Positions 7,632 through 13,871 are shown, counted from the first letter of the stretch. The stretch is DNA of 15,889 nucleotides from Treponema sp. (GCA_017614655.1 JAGABO010000153.1:1-15889); one strand, 5' to 3'. Numbers and translations are program-made. The notes: a model not told the origin generated them from the letters alone.

Positions 7632-7714
7632 TACCGCCTCTGAGACTCGAACTCAGACACGCTCGCGCGCAAAAGATTTTGAGTCTTTCGTGTCTACCAT
7701 TCCACCAAGGCGGC
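7632..7714 (-). tRNA. tRNA-Leu, anticodon CAA
   Basis: An 83-base class II tRNA. The acceptor is GCCGCCT/AGGCGGT with discriminator A73. The D-arm GTG...CAC holds the Leu-like GAATGGTAGA loop. The anticodon stem AAAGA/TCTTT closes the loop CTCAAAA, giving anticodon CAA for UUG codons. The long variable arm has a GCGC/GCGT stem capped by a GCGA tetraloop. The T-arm CTGAG-TTCGAGT-CTCAG is perfectly paired. The 3' CCA is not encoded. The first acceptor pair is a G-U wobble rather than the usual G-C. Confidence 0.95.
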
Positions 7715-7724
7715 ATACTGTAAA

Positions 7725-7753
7725 ACTTTAGTCTAATGTAAATAAAAAATCAA
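7725..7753 (-). promoter_or_regulatory. probable tRNA-Leu promoter
   Basis: The minus strand shows TTGATT (7753-7748), a 17-base AT-rich spacer and TAAAGT (7730-7725), which is four of six matches for each box. Transcription would start near 7718, only about four bases before the mature tRNA 5' end. The same TTGATT -35 sequence is used in the hpf promoter at 12588-12593. Confidence 0.5.
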
Positions 7754-7756
7754 GTA

Positions 7757-7779
7757 CCGGGGTTTTATAAAAACTCCGG
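7757..7779 (+). other. hairpin alternative to the comM terminator
   Basis: CCGGGGTTTT (7757-7766) can pair with AAAACTCCGG (7770-7779) around the three-base loop ATA, ten pairs including one G-T wobble. Its right arm is also the left arm of the terminator hairpin at 7770-7793, so only one of the two can form at a time. This three-arm layout is that of an attenuator or an overlapping bidirectional terminator. Confidence 0.5.
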
Positions 7780-7798
7780 ACAAACGGAGTTTTATTTT
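7770..7798 (+). terminator. terminator hairpin between comM and recQ
   Basis: AAAACTCCG (7770-7778) pairs perfectly with CGGAGTTTT (7785-7793) around a six-base loop, and ATTTT follows the stem. On the plus strand this can end comM transcripts that have crossed tRNA-Leu. On the minus strand it is also followed by T-rich sequence, so it may act both ways. Its T run abuts the recQ -35 box. Confidence 0.65.
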
Positions 7799-7825
7799 GG
7801 AAGATTTTCAATATACTGCTATAAT
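7797..7825 (+). promoter_or_regulatory. recQ promoter
   Basis: TTGGAA (7797-7802), a 17-base spacer ending in TGC, and a perfect TATAAT (7820-7825) form an extended -10 promoter. Transcription is expected to start near 7832. This lies inside the longest possible recQ frame, so the codons before 7832 cannot be translated from this promoter, and the true start must lie further in. Confidence 0.8.
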
Positions 7826-7859
7826 GCAGACAATTAAAAACATAGCTTCGCAGGTAAAT

Positions 7860-9338
7860 ATGATTGTTTCGGATTCATCAGAAATCACAAATGCAAACAT
7901 AATAAAGGCAGCAGATATTCTTGATAAAGTATTCGGATATAAAGAATTCCGTCCGCTTCAAAAAGAAACGATTTTAAGCATTCTGGAAGGAAGGGATACT
8001 CTTACGGTTATACCGACAGGAGGCGGAAAATCACTCTGCTACCAAATACCGGCCTTGATGAGCAGGGGGCTTACGCTTGTGATTTCTCCGCTTATTTCAC
8101 TCATGCAGGATCAGGTTTCGCAGCTTCTGAATGCAGGTATTTCTGCAGACTTTCTTAATTCAACTCTTGAACCGAAGGAGTATCTGAAGGTAAGCGAAAG
8201 AGTCCGCTGTGGAAAAACAAAGCTTCTCTACGTTGCACCCGAAAGCCTCTGTACAAAAAGATTCAGAAACATTCTTGAAGCAGGACCGGAGGTTTCTTTT
8301 ATTACCGTAGATGAGGCTCACTGCATAAGCGAATGGGGCCATGACTTTCGCCCTGACTATCTTGAAATTGCTGCCTTCAGAAAACAGTTTCCGTCGGCTC
8401 CCTGTCTTGCACTTACTGCAACTGCAACAAAACAGGTTCAGCACGATATTATAAAACTTCTTGCGATGGAAAATCCCGAAGTTCTTACGGCAAGCTTTAA
8501 CAGACCAAACATTTATCTTGATGTAAAAAGAAAAGAGAATGCGTTTTTTCAGATTACGGAATTTATCGAAAAGCACAAAAACGAAAGCGGAATAATTTAC
8601 TGTTTTTCAAGAAAGAAGGTAAATGAACTTACGGAAAAACTTAGGGCAAAAGGAATCAATGCATTAAGCTATCATGCAGGACTTACTGACTTGCAGCGTG
8701 CAAAAAATCAGAGGGCATTTATAACGGACAAAGCTGATGTAATGGTTGCAACTCTTGCATTCGGCATGGGCATTAACAAAAGTAACGTGCGTTATGTAAT
8801 TCATGCAGACCTTCCCAAATCGCTGGAACAGTATTATCAGGAAACAGGACGTTCAGGACGTGACGGACTTCCTTCTCATGCACTGCTCCTCTACACTCCT
8901 GCCGACACAAGAAAGATACGCTGGCTTCTTGAGGAAAGCAATGCTTCCGTAAACTCAGAAAAGCTTTTAAGGGGAATGGTAAACTTCTGCGAAACAAAGA
9001 GCTGCCGCAGGAAAGTCCTGCTTGAATATTTCGGTGAACCGTACATGAACGGAGAAAGCACCTGCTGCTGTGACAACTGCAGGATATTTCCGGAAGCAAA
9101 AGTCCCGGATACCGATGAAGAATATGTCCGCATAGAAAGGGAACTTCGGCTCTGGAGACGGCATCTTGCAGACGAGCTGAATATTCCGCCTTATGTTATT
9201 TTCGGAGACAAGACACTCTTTTCCATTGCAAAAGAAAAACCGGAAACAGAAAATGCCTTAAGACGCTGTTACGGTATCGGGCAGGCTAAACTGGAAAAGT
9301 TCGGCCGCTCGATACTGCGCATTGTACAGAACGGTTAG
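7860..9338 (+). CDS. recQ: RecQ-type ATP-dependent DNA helicase, without winged-helix domain
   Basis: A superfamily 2 helicase that unwinds DNA 3' to 5' during recombination repair. I start it at the ATG at 7860 (492 residues): AGG lies five bases upstream, the frame further up contains the promoter, and this start leaves 24 residues before the FGYKEFRP motif, close to other RecQs. Motifs in this numbering are PTGGGKS (52-58), the DEAH box (151-154), ALTATAT (184-190), the GRSGRDG arginine-finger region (330-336), a zinc site of Cys377, Cys382, Cys402-404 and Cys407, and a C-terminal HRDC domain (about 422-489). Well-studied E. coli RecQ is about 610 residues and has a winged-helix domain of about 110 residues between zinc site and HRDC. 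Here only some 15 residues separate them, so that DNA-binding module is absent. The stop overlaps the stop of the opposing gene. Confidence 0.93.
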   Translation: MIVSDSSEITNANIIKAADILDKVFGYKEFRPLQKETILSILEGRDTLTVIPTGGGKSLCYQIPALMSRGLTLVISPLISLMQDQVSQLLNAGISADFLNSTLEPKEYLKVSERVRCGKTKLLYVAPESLCTKRFRNILEAGPEVSFITVDEAHCISEWGHDFRPDYLEIAAFRKQFPSAPCLALTATATKQVQHDIIKLLAMENPEVLTASFNRPNIYLDVKRKENAFFQITEFIEKHKNESGIIYCFSRKKVNELTEKLRAKGINALSYHAGLTDLQRAKNQRAFITDKADVMVATLAFGMGINKSNVRYVIHADLPKSLEQYYQETGRSGRDGLPSHALLLYTPADTRKIRWLLEESNASVNSEKLLRGMVNFCETKSCRRKVLLEYFGEPYMNGESTCCCDNCRIFPEAKVPDTDEEYVRIERELRLWRRHLADELNIPPYVIFGDKTLFSIAKEKPETENALRRCYGIGQAKLEKFGRSILRIVQNG

Positions 9339-10660
9339 CAGTCAAAAAGTTTTCTGCATTCAAGGTAGAAACGCTTTTCGCTTGCCTCTCCCATGCTGAA
9401 GCTTTTTCTTGGAAGCGGACCGCGACTACCGATTGTTTCGAAGAAAGAATCCTTCTGAACAGGAGGAAGCATCACAGAAACCGCACTGTCTTTTTCTGCA
9501 AGACGGAACACTTCGGAAGAACCGTGAATGTAGTCAATTTCTACGCCACTGTTTTCAGAAATGAATTCATCAAGGACAGGCTGAAGTCTGCTCACGGCAA
9601 GTTCCTTAACGGGAGTATTTAAGAAGGCATATTTTTTTACGCCGTTTTCTTTGTACACAAAACCAAAACCTGCAGAAGAAGAGCGAACCTTCTGTTCAAG
9701 TTCTGCATCTGTGTCTGCAAAAGAAACTTCTCCACCGAGAGCTTCTGATGTTTTTTTTATAAGGGCATCTGCACTGCAGTTAAACAGGACTCTGTGAATC
9801 GGTTCAAAGGTAAGGCCTTCATCATAGAGGTTTACGATTTCTACAAGGGCATAGCGCACCGGGCTTTGTGAAACTTCATCAGCGCTCCGTCCGGAAGAAA
9901 GCATTTTATCCCTGTATTCTTCCCAGACAGCTTTTGCCGTTGCAAGTGAATGATTTCCGTCACCTACTGCAAAGAGGAAACAGCTTCCGTCTTCTTTTGT
10001 ATTCTTTGCCTTAAGTTCAGAAAGAGCGCCGTAAACTTTAGAAAGCATTTCTTCGTCATCTAAAGCCCAGCCTGTAATGTGGCCGCTCGAAAGCATAAGG
10101 TCTCCGTCATAAACCGGAGCATTCTTTTTGGAAAAATCTCCGCAGCCTTCAACAAGCTTCTTTTCCCTGTCGTTAACAAGAAGCATGATATGAGGAAGTT
10201 CAAGAGGAGCATTCATCCTTATTTCCTTGCGCGGAGGAATGCGGTCTACGATTGTAGCCTCCGTTGCACGGACAAGAGCTTTAGAAAACGGCTTCCATTC
10301 GTAGGAATCAAGATCTATTGCACATACAAGTCCGCGTCTTTTTCTTCCGAACTCTGTCGTGCGTTCAACATAAATAAATTCAGATTTTGCTTCATCAAAA
10401 ACTCCGCCTGAAATATATTCAGACATTGTTTTTCTGATTTTCTGAATACGCTCTTTTCTGTCCGGAGAAGAAAGATAAACTTCCGGAAGAATTATATTAA
10501 GGGTAGAAGGCTTACCTTCACAGGCTTCTGCTGCCTTTTTCCAGTACCCTTCATCCTGAGTATACTGATCACATGCAATTACGCTCCAGGAACCAAGGTC
10601 CCTGTTTTTCGGGAGAAGAATCTCCGGAACTTTAATACCGAATTCACTAAAATTTTTCAT
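9335..10660 (-). CDS. DUF1015 family protein
   Basis: A 441-residue protein of the widespread but poorly characterised DUF1015 family. Recognisable stretches are WSVIACDQYTQDEGYW (25-40), RATEATIVDRIPPR (131-144), the near-invariant VGDGNHSLATAK (232-243), and SPVRYALVEIVNLYDEGL followed by FEPIHRVLF (266-293). In other bacteria, as I recall, such genes often sit beside serA and serC, so a role in serine or phosphoserine metabolism has been suspected. The DGNH motif may mark a nucleotide or substrate site. Neither serA nor serC is visible here, so context does not test that idea. The start at 10660 has no Shine-Dalgarno sequence and lies seven bases after TATAAT, which implies a leaderless mRNA. 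The stop overlaps the recQ stop by four bases, tail to tail. Family certain, function not. Confidence 0.88.
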   Translation of the reverse strand: MKNFSEFGIKVPEILLPKNRDLGSWSVIACDQYTQDEGYWKKAAEACEGKPSTLNIILPEVYLSSPDRKERIQKIRKTMSEYISGGVFDEAKSEFIYVERTTEFGRKRRGLVCAIDLDSYEWKPFSKALVRATEATIVDRIPPRKEIRMNAPLELPHIMLLVNDREKKLVEGCGDFSKKNAPVYDGDLMLSSGHITGWALDDEEMLSKVYGALSELKAKNTKEDGSCFLFAVGDGNHSLATAKAVWEEYRDKMLSSGRSADEVSQSPVRYALVEIVNLYDEGLTFEPIHRVLFNCSADALIKKTSEALGGEVSFADTDAELEQKVRSSSAGFGFVYKENGVKKYAFLNTPVKELAVSRLQPVLDEFISENSGVEIDYIHGSSEVFRLAEKDSAVSVMLPPVQKDSFFETIGSRGPLPRKSFSMGEASEKRFYLECRKLFDC

Positions 10661-10667
10661 AGGCGCA

Positions 10668-10673
10668 ATTATA
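10668..10673 (-). promoter_or_regulatory. -10 box of the DUF1015 gene, leaderless type
   Basis: A perfect TATAAT on the minus strand ends seven bases before the ATG at 10660, so transcription should start at 10661 or 10660. No convincing -35 is seen: the expected place (about 10691-10696) reads TAGCAT and overlaps the -10 box of rpoN on the other strand. Confidence 0.6.
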
Positions 10674-10691
10674 CCTTCAAACAGTTTTTTA

Positions 10692-10700
10692 TGCTATATT
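10692..10700 (+). promoter_or_regulatory. -10 region of rpoN, leaderless type
   Basis: TGCTATATT is an extended -10 element whose hexamer (10695-10700) ends six bases before the rpoN ATG, placing the transcription start on the A of that ATG. No Shine-Dalgarno sequence precedes the gene. The -35 position (about 10672-10677) is poor and falls on the opposing -10 box. Confidence 0.6.
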
Positions 10701-10706
10701 ATTAGT

Positions 10707-12131
10707 ATGGCGATTTTAGGATTCAGACAGCATCAGATTCAGAAGCAGGTTCAAATTTTGAGCCAGAAACAGATTTTTTCTCTTTCCATGCTGTCACTTC
10801 CGACAGAAGAACTTTATGACACGGTAGAAAAAGCAGCTTTGGAAAATCCTGCATTTTCCGTAACTTACCTGAACTCAGATAAAGTTCATCTTTCTTCCTC
10901 ATCAAGTGCATCTTCCATCCAGAAAAGCGACAATTTTCAGGCGGTACTTGAATCGCGTGCCGACACAAGGGAAAGTCTTTCGCATCATCTTTTAACCCAG
11001 CTGCATTCCCTTAACCTTACTGCGGGCGAGACAGCCTTTGCAGAAGAAGTTATCTCCCGCCTGGACAACCACGGTTTTCTTCTTTTTGATCCGGTTTCCC
11101 TGCTCGATAAAAAAGATCCGTCACAGACACCGGCTGTTGCAAAAAAAATGGTTTCACTTATTCAGGGCTTTGATCCGTGCGGATGCTGTACAAAAAACTT
11201 TCAGGAAAGCCTTCTCATCCAGGCAAAACTTCATCCCGAACCGAACAGTCTTGCAGTTTTTATTCTTGACGGGCATTTTGATTTTCTTAATCCTCCGGTT
11301 CCTGCTCAGATTCAGAAAAAACTTCTTTCTTACCTTAACTCCCAAAAAAAACTTTTTGGACTAAAAGAAAGTGCACAAAAACTGAACACAAGTCTTGAAT
11401 CAATAGAAAAAGCCGTAAACTTCATAAAAAAACTTGATCCTTATCCTGGAACAAACTATTCAACGGAAAGCACCCGCTTTGTAGAGCCCGACATTTATAT
11501 AGAAGAAAGCGAAGATTATTTTCCTGCAGAAGACTTTTCAAAAGGAATAGTAATTGCGGGCGGAAAAACTTTTATAATAAAAACTGCATGGGAAAACAAC
11601 CTTAAAGTTTCCGTTAATCCGGAATACAAAAAACTTGCCTGTGACAAAACTCTTCCAAAAGATGAATCAAAAAAAATTAAGGATGCCGTAAAACAGGCAG
11701 AAGACTTAATCGATTCCCTTTCGTTCAGGCAGAATACACTTCTTAAGGCAATGTGCCTTATAGTAAAAAAACAGCATGAGTTTTTTTCAAAAGGCCCGGG
11801 CTGTCTGAATGAATTAAAACAGAAAGACCTTGCAAAAGAACTCGGAATTCATGAAACAACAGTCTCGCGCATGGCAAACAGCAAATTCGTTCAGTGTCAG
11901 CAGGGATTTTTTCCTGTAAGGCATTTTTTTACAAACGCAGTAAACAGCATAAGCCGGGATAAAATTCTTTCGGAAATAAAAGATATTATCGAAAGCAGAA
12001 AAGACGCTGCAGAAAGATTAAGCGATCAGAAATTATGCACCCTGCTGGAAGAGCGCGGCATAAAAATAGCCCGCCGTACTGTAGCAAAGTACCGCGGGCT
12101 TTTAAACATTGAATCTTCATTCAAGAGGTAA
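10707..12131 (+). CDS. rpoN: RNA polymerase sigma-54 factor
   Basis: RpoN directs RNA polymerase to -24/-12 promoters that need an AAA+ activator. At 474 residues it has the normal length (E. coli about 477). The glutamine-rich region I that meets the activator is at residues 8-45 (QHQIQKQVQILSQKQ). The core-binding region fills the middle (LDPYPGTNY near 246-254). The DNA-binding part includes IHETTVSRMANSKFVQ and the FFPVRHFFTNA stretch. The RpoN box ARRTVAKYRG (455-464) differs from the usual ARRTVAKYRE only in its last residue. The ATG has no Shine-Dalgarno sequence and coincides with the predicted transcription start. hpf follows two bases on, in opposite orientation. I found no clear sigma-54 promoter or activator gene in the window, so its targets lie elsewhere. 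Confidence 0.95.
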   Translation: MAILGFRQHQIQKQVQILSQKQIFSLSMLSLPTEELYDTVEKAALENPAFSVTYLNSDKVHLSSSSSASSIQKSDNFQAVLESRADTRESLSHHLLTQLHSLNLTAGETAFAEEVISRLDNHGFLLFDPVSLLDKKDPSQTPAVAKKMVSLIQGFDPCGCCTKNFQESLLIQAKLHPEPNSLAVFILDGHFDFLNPPVPAQIQKKLLSYLNSQKKLFGLKESAQKLNTSLESIEKAVNFIKKLDPYPGTNYSTESTRFVEPDIYIEESEDYFPAEDFSKGIVIAGGKTFIIKTAWENNLKVSVNPEYKKLACDKTLPKDESKKIKDAVKQAEDLIDSLSFRQNTLLKAMCLIVKKQHEFFSKGPGCLNELKQKDLAKELGIHETTVSRMANSKFVQCQQGFFPVRHFFTNAVNSISRDKILSEIKDIIESRKDAAERLSDQKLCTLLEERGIKIARRTVAKYRGLLNIESSFKR

Positions 12132-12133
12132 TA

Positions 12134-12424
12134 TTACTTCTTTTCCTGAATCTTATCCTTTTCCTTCTTTACTTTCTGGTCAAGAACGTCCATAACCTTG
12201 TTGAGTGCGGCTGCAAAATCGAAATCATCACTTGCAACATGGGCGTTTGCTCCCCAGCGGAAGTTTACGGTAATGTCAAAGAAAAACTTTTTGTCTTCCT
12301 TAACACGAAGAATGAGATCAATAATCAAATCATCGGCATAATCAATTCTCTGAAGTTTTTTATTGATTAAATCTGACTGATCCTTTTTTAATGTAAATCC
12401 GTTTGCAGAAATAGATTTTGTCAT
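12134..12424 (-). CDS. hpf: short ribosome hibernation promoting factor (HPF/RaiA family)
   Basis: A 96-residue protein of the HPF/YfiA/RaiA family, which binds the decoding centre of the small subunit in slow growth and blocks translation. The family pattern is visible: a short N-terminal strand (SISANGFTLKK), a helix (DLINKKLQRID), three strands ending in FDITVNFRWGANAHVASDD, then the helix DFAAALNKVMDVLDQKVKKEK and a charged tail. It is the short form and has no C-terminal dimerisation domain, so it cannot pair ribosomes into 100S particles by itself. The start has the strong site AAAGGAG about eight bases upstream. The gene ends two bases from the end of rpoN. In many bacteria hpf lies directly downstream of rpoN on the same strand; here it is inverted. 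A good promoter lies 134 bases upstream. Confidence 0.85.
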   Translation of the reverse strand: MTKSISANGFTLKKDQSDLINKKLQRIDYADDLIIDLILRVKEDKKFFFDITVNFRWGANAHVASDDFDFAAALNKVMDVLDQKVKKEKDKIQEKK

Positions 12425-12564
12425 ATTTTAAGCTCCTTTCAGGAACATACTGATTAACTGCCTGCATCCGCAGACTTAAAAGCAAAGCACAGTATAAAAC
12501 ACGTTAAAGTCAATCAATCTTTCCTTAGTTTTATATTATGAAGGAACAAGCCCCTCTTACTTTT

Positions 12565-12593
12565 ATTATACTACGGAATTTTCAGAAAATCAA
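12565..12593 (-). promoter_or_regulatory. hpf promoter with long leader
   Basis: On the minus strand TTGATT (12593-12588), a 17-base spacer and a perfect TATAAT (12570-12565) predict a start near 12558, which gives a leader of about 134 bases before hpf. A second, weaker -10 candidate, TATACT (12496-12491), would give about 60 bases. The leader contains a TTCCTT/AAGGAA hairpin. It also holds a six-codon frame (MFLKGA) whose codons include the hpf ribosome binding site and which stops three bases before the hpf ATG. Confidence 0.7.
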
Positions 12594-12622
12594 AACAAAA
12601 AAATCAATGAATATACGTTTTG

Positions 12623-12955
12623 TTACATGATACGGGAAAGAACCATAAAAAGAACGGTACTTCCAACTATACTGAGCATGGAATTATTAAAAAGCAGATG
12701 AACTGCAGCACAAAAAACAGTACAGATTATATAGGGTGCACCAAAAGGACTGTGAGAAAACTCCACATCCTTAAAACAATAAACGAGAAGAATTGCCATA
12801 ATTACGGCGGGCATATATTTTTCTATAAACCTGATTACAGGAGGAGGATTTCCGTTCTTAAAAACAATAAACGAAATTGACCGGGTAAAAAAGATTACAA
12901 GGGCACTGCATAAAACTGCAATAATTGCCTTATCAAGCGGGAGCGGCAGATTCAT
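12623..12955 (-). CDS. azlD: AzlD, small subunit of branched-chain amino-acid exporter
   Basis: A 110-residue hydrophobic protein with about four membrane segments (near 9-29, 45-62, 70-88 and 90-108), the size and layout of AzlD. With AzlC it forms an exporter of branched-chain amino acids in the inner membrane, as known for the Bacillus AzlCD and Corynebacterium BrnFE pairs. The RSISF (25-29) and EKYMPAVIMAILLVY (45-59) stretches fit family positions. Its ATG overlaps the azlC stop as ATGA, with GGAGGA six bases upstream inside azlC, so the two are translated as a coupled pair. No clear terminator follows, so the transcript may continue into the hpf promoter region. Confidence 0.88.
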   Translation of the reverse strand: MNLPLPLDKAIIAVLCSALVIFFTRSISFIVFKNGNPPPVIRFIEKYMPAVIMAILLVYCFKDVEFSHSPFGAPYIICTVFCAAVHLLFNNSMLSIVGSTVLFMVLSRIM

Positions 12956-13713
12956 GATTCTTCCTCCGTATTGTTCTTTTCTTCCTGCTCCAGAGTTTTT
13001 CTGTATTCAGAAAAGAATTTTCTTCCCCTCATCATGAGCATTGCGCCTGTTCCAAAAAAGATTGCAACCCAGATAATGTTTGATGAAGCAAAAAGGCCAG
13101 CCCTGTAAAGAAAAACCGTTACGGCAGAAACTATAAGCCCCGTAAGAACCGGCACCAAATCATGGGATGCCTTATACTGTCCGATTACTAAAACCATAAA
13201 AAGGGCTGTGAGTGCAAAATCAACTCCCTTAAAATATTCAGTAATATTGAAGGTCTCAAGAATTTTATAACCAGCACTTCCGATAAAAGTTCCGAGCGTC
13301 CAGTAAAAATGATCGAGGGCAGAAATGATTGTATAAAAAAGTCCGCGGTTCACATTTTTAGGAACATCAATGGAAGAAACAAGCGCAAAGGTTTCATCCG
13401 TTACTGCAAACATAAGATAAGGCTTATATTTTCCGGTTCCCTTGTATCTTTTAATAAGGGAAAGTCCGTAAAAAATCTGCCTTATACTTACGAGAAACTG
13501 AGCAAGAAGAATTTCAAAAAGTCCGGCACCACCGGCAAGAAGTCCCACCATAAAATACTGGCCGGCGCCTGCATACATTACAAGGCACATAAGGGGAGGA
13601 AGCCACCACGGGTAGCCTGCATTTACCATCATTATGCCGAAAGGAATACCTATGGATATGTAACCGAAGAAAACAGGGGCTGTAATAACAAGGCACTTTT
13701 TTATTAAATCCAT
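12952..13713 (-). CDS. azlC: AzlC, large subunit of branched-chain amino-acid exporter
   Basis: A 253-residue membrane protein of the AzlC family, the large subunit of the AzlCD exporter that relieves excess leucine, isoleucine and valine. Hydrophobic segments cover most of residues 8-232. Family motifs include FGYISIGIPFGIMMVNAG (16-33), VMYAGAGQYF (45-54), SIRQIFYGLSL (76-86) and AVTDETFAL (103-111). The last 25 residues are a charged, glutamate-rich cytoplasmic tail (EQEEKNNTEEES) that overlaps azlD in the DNA. The ATG at 13713 has no Shine-Dalgarno sequence; the bases before it read CCTC, the reverse of one. A TATAAT ends seven bases upstream, so the mRNA should be leaderless or carry a single extra base. 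It diverges from potA across 158 bases. The family is sure; the exact amino acids exported are inferred. Confidence 0.9.
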   Translation of the reverse strand: MDLIKKCLVITAPVFFGYISIGIPFGIMMVNAGYPWWLPPLMCLVMYAGAGQYFMVGLLAGGAGLFEILLAQFLVSIRQIFYGLSLIKRYKGTGKYKPYLMFAVTDETFALVSSIDVPKNVNRGLFYTIISALDHFYWTLGTFIGSAGYKILETFNITEYFKGVDFALTALFMVLVIGQYKASHDLVPVLTGLIVSAVTVFLYRAGLFASSNIIWVAIFFGTGAMLMMRGRKFFSEYRKTLEQEEKNNTEEES

Positions 13714-13720
13714 TTTGAGG

Positions 13721-13750
13721 ATTATACAGAAAAATGTGTTAGAATGTAAG
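13721..13750 (-). promoter_or_regulatory. azlC promoter, leaderless type
   Basis: The minus strand reads CTTACA (13750-13745), an 18-base spacer and a perfect TATAAT (13726-13721). Counting six bases on gives a start at 13714, one base before the azlC ATG. The -35 and spacer overlap a plus-strand extended -10 candidate (TGTTAGAAT, 13737-13745). Confidence 0.65.
13737..13745 (+). promoter_or_regulatory. candidate potA promoter element
   Basis: TGTTAGAAT is a good extended -10 on the plus strand, with no clear -35. It would give a potA leader of about 120 bases. An alternative is the perfect -35 TTGACA at 13807-13812, but 17 bases on there is only GAAAGT. I cannot choose between them from sequence. 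The 158-base gap between azlC and potA holds nothing else I can name. Confidence 0.35.
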
Positions 13751-13871
13751 CAGAAAAGGGCAAAAAAGTCGCCTTAAAAATATAAGAAAAAATTCCCTCA
13801 AAGTAATTGACAAAAAGGGGTGTAATCGGGAAAGTAACAATTATTGACCATTTAAAAGGAGAGGTACGGCA

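Noticed and set aside
12620..12880. Plus-strand frame of 86 codons
   Set aside because: It is antisense to azlD, which has a strong ribosome binding site, operon overlap with azlC and family-like membrane segments.
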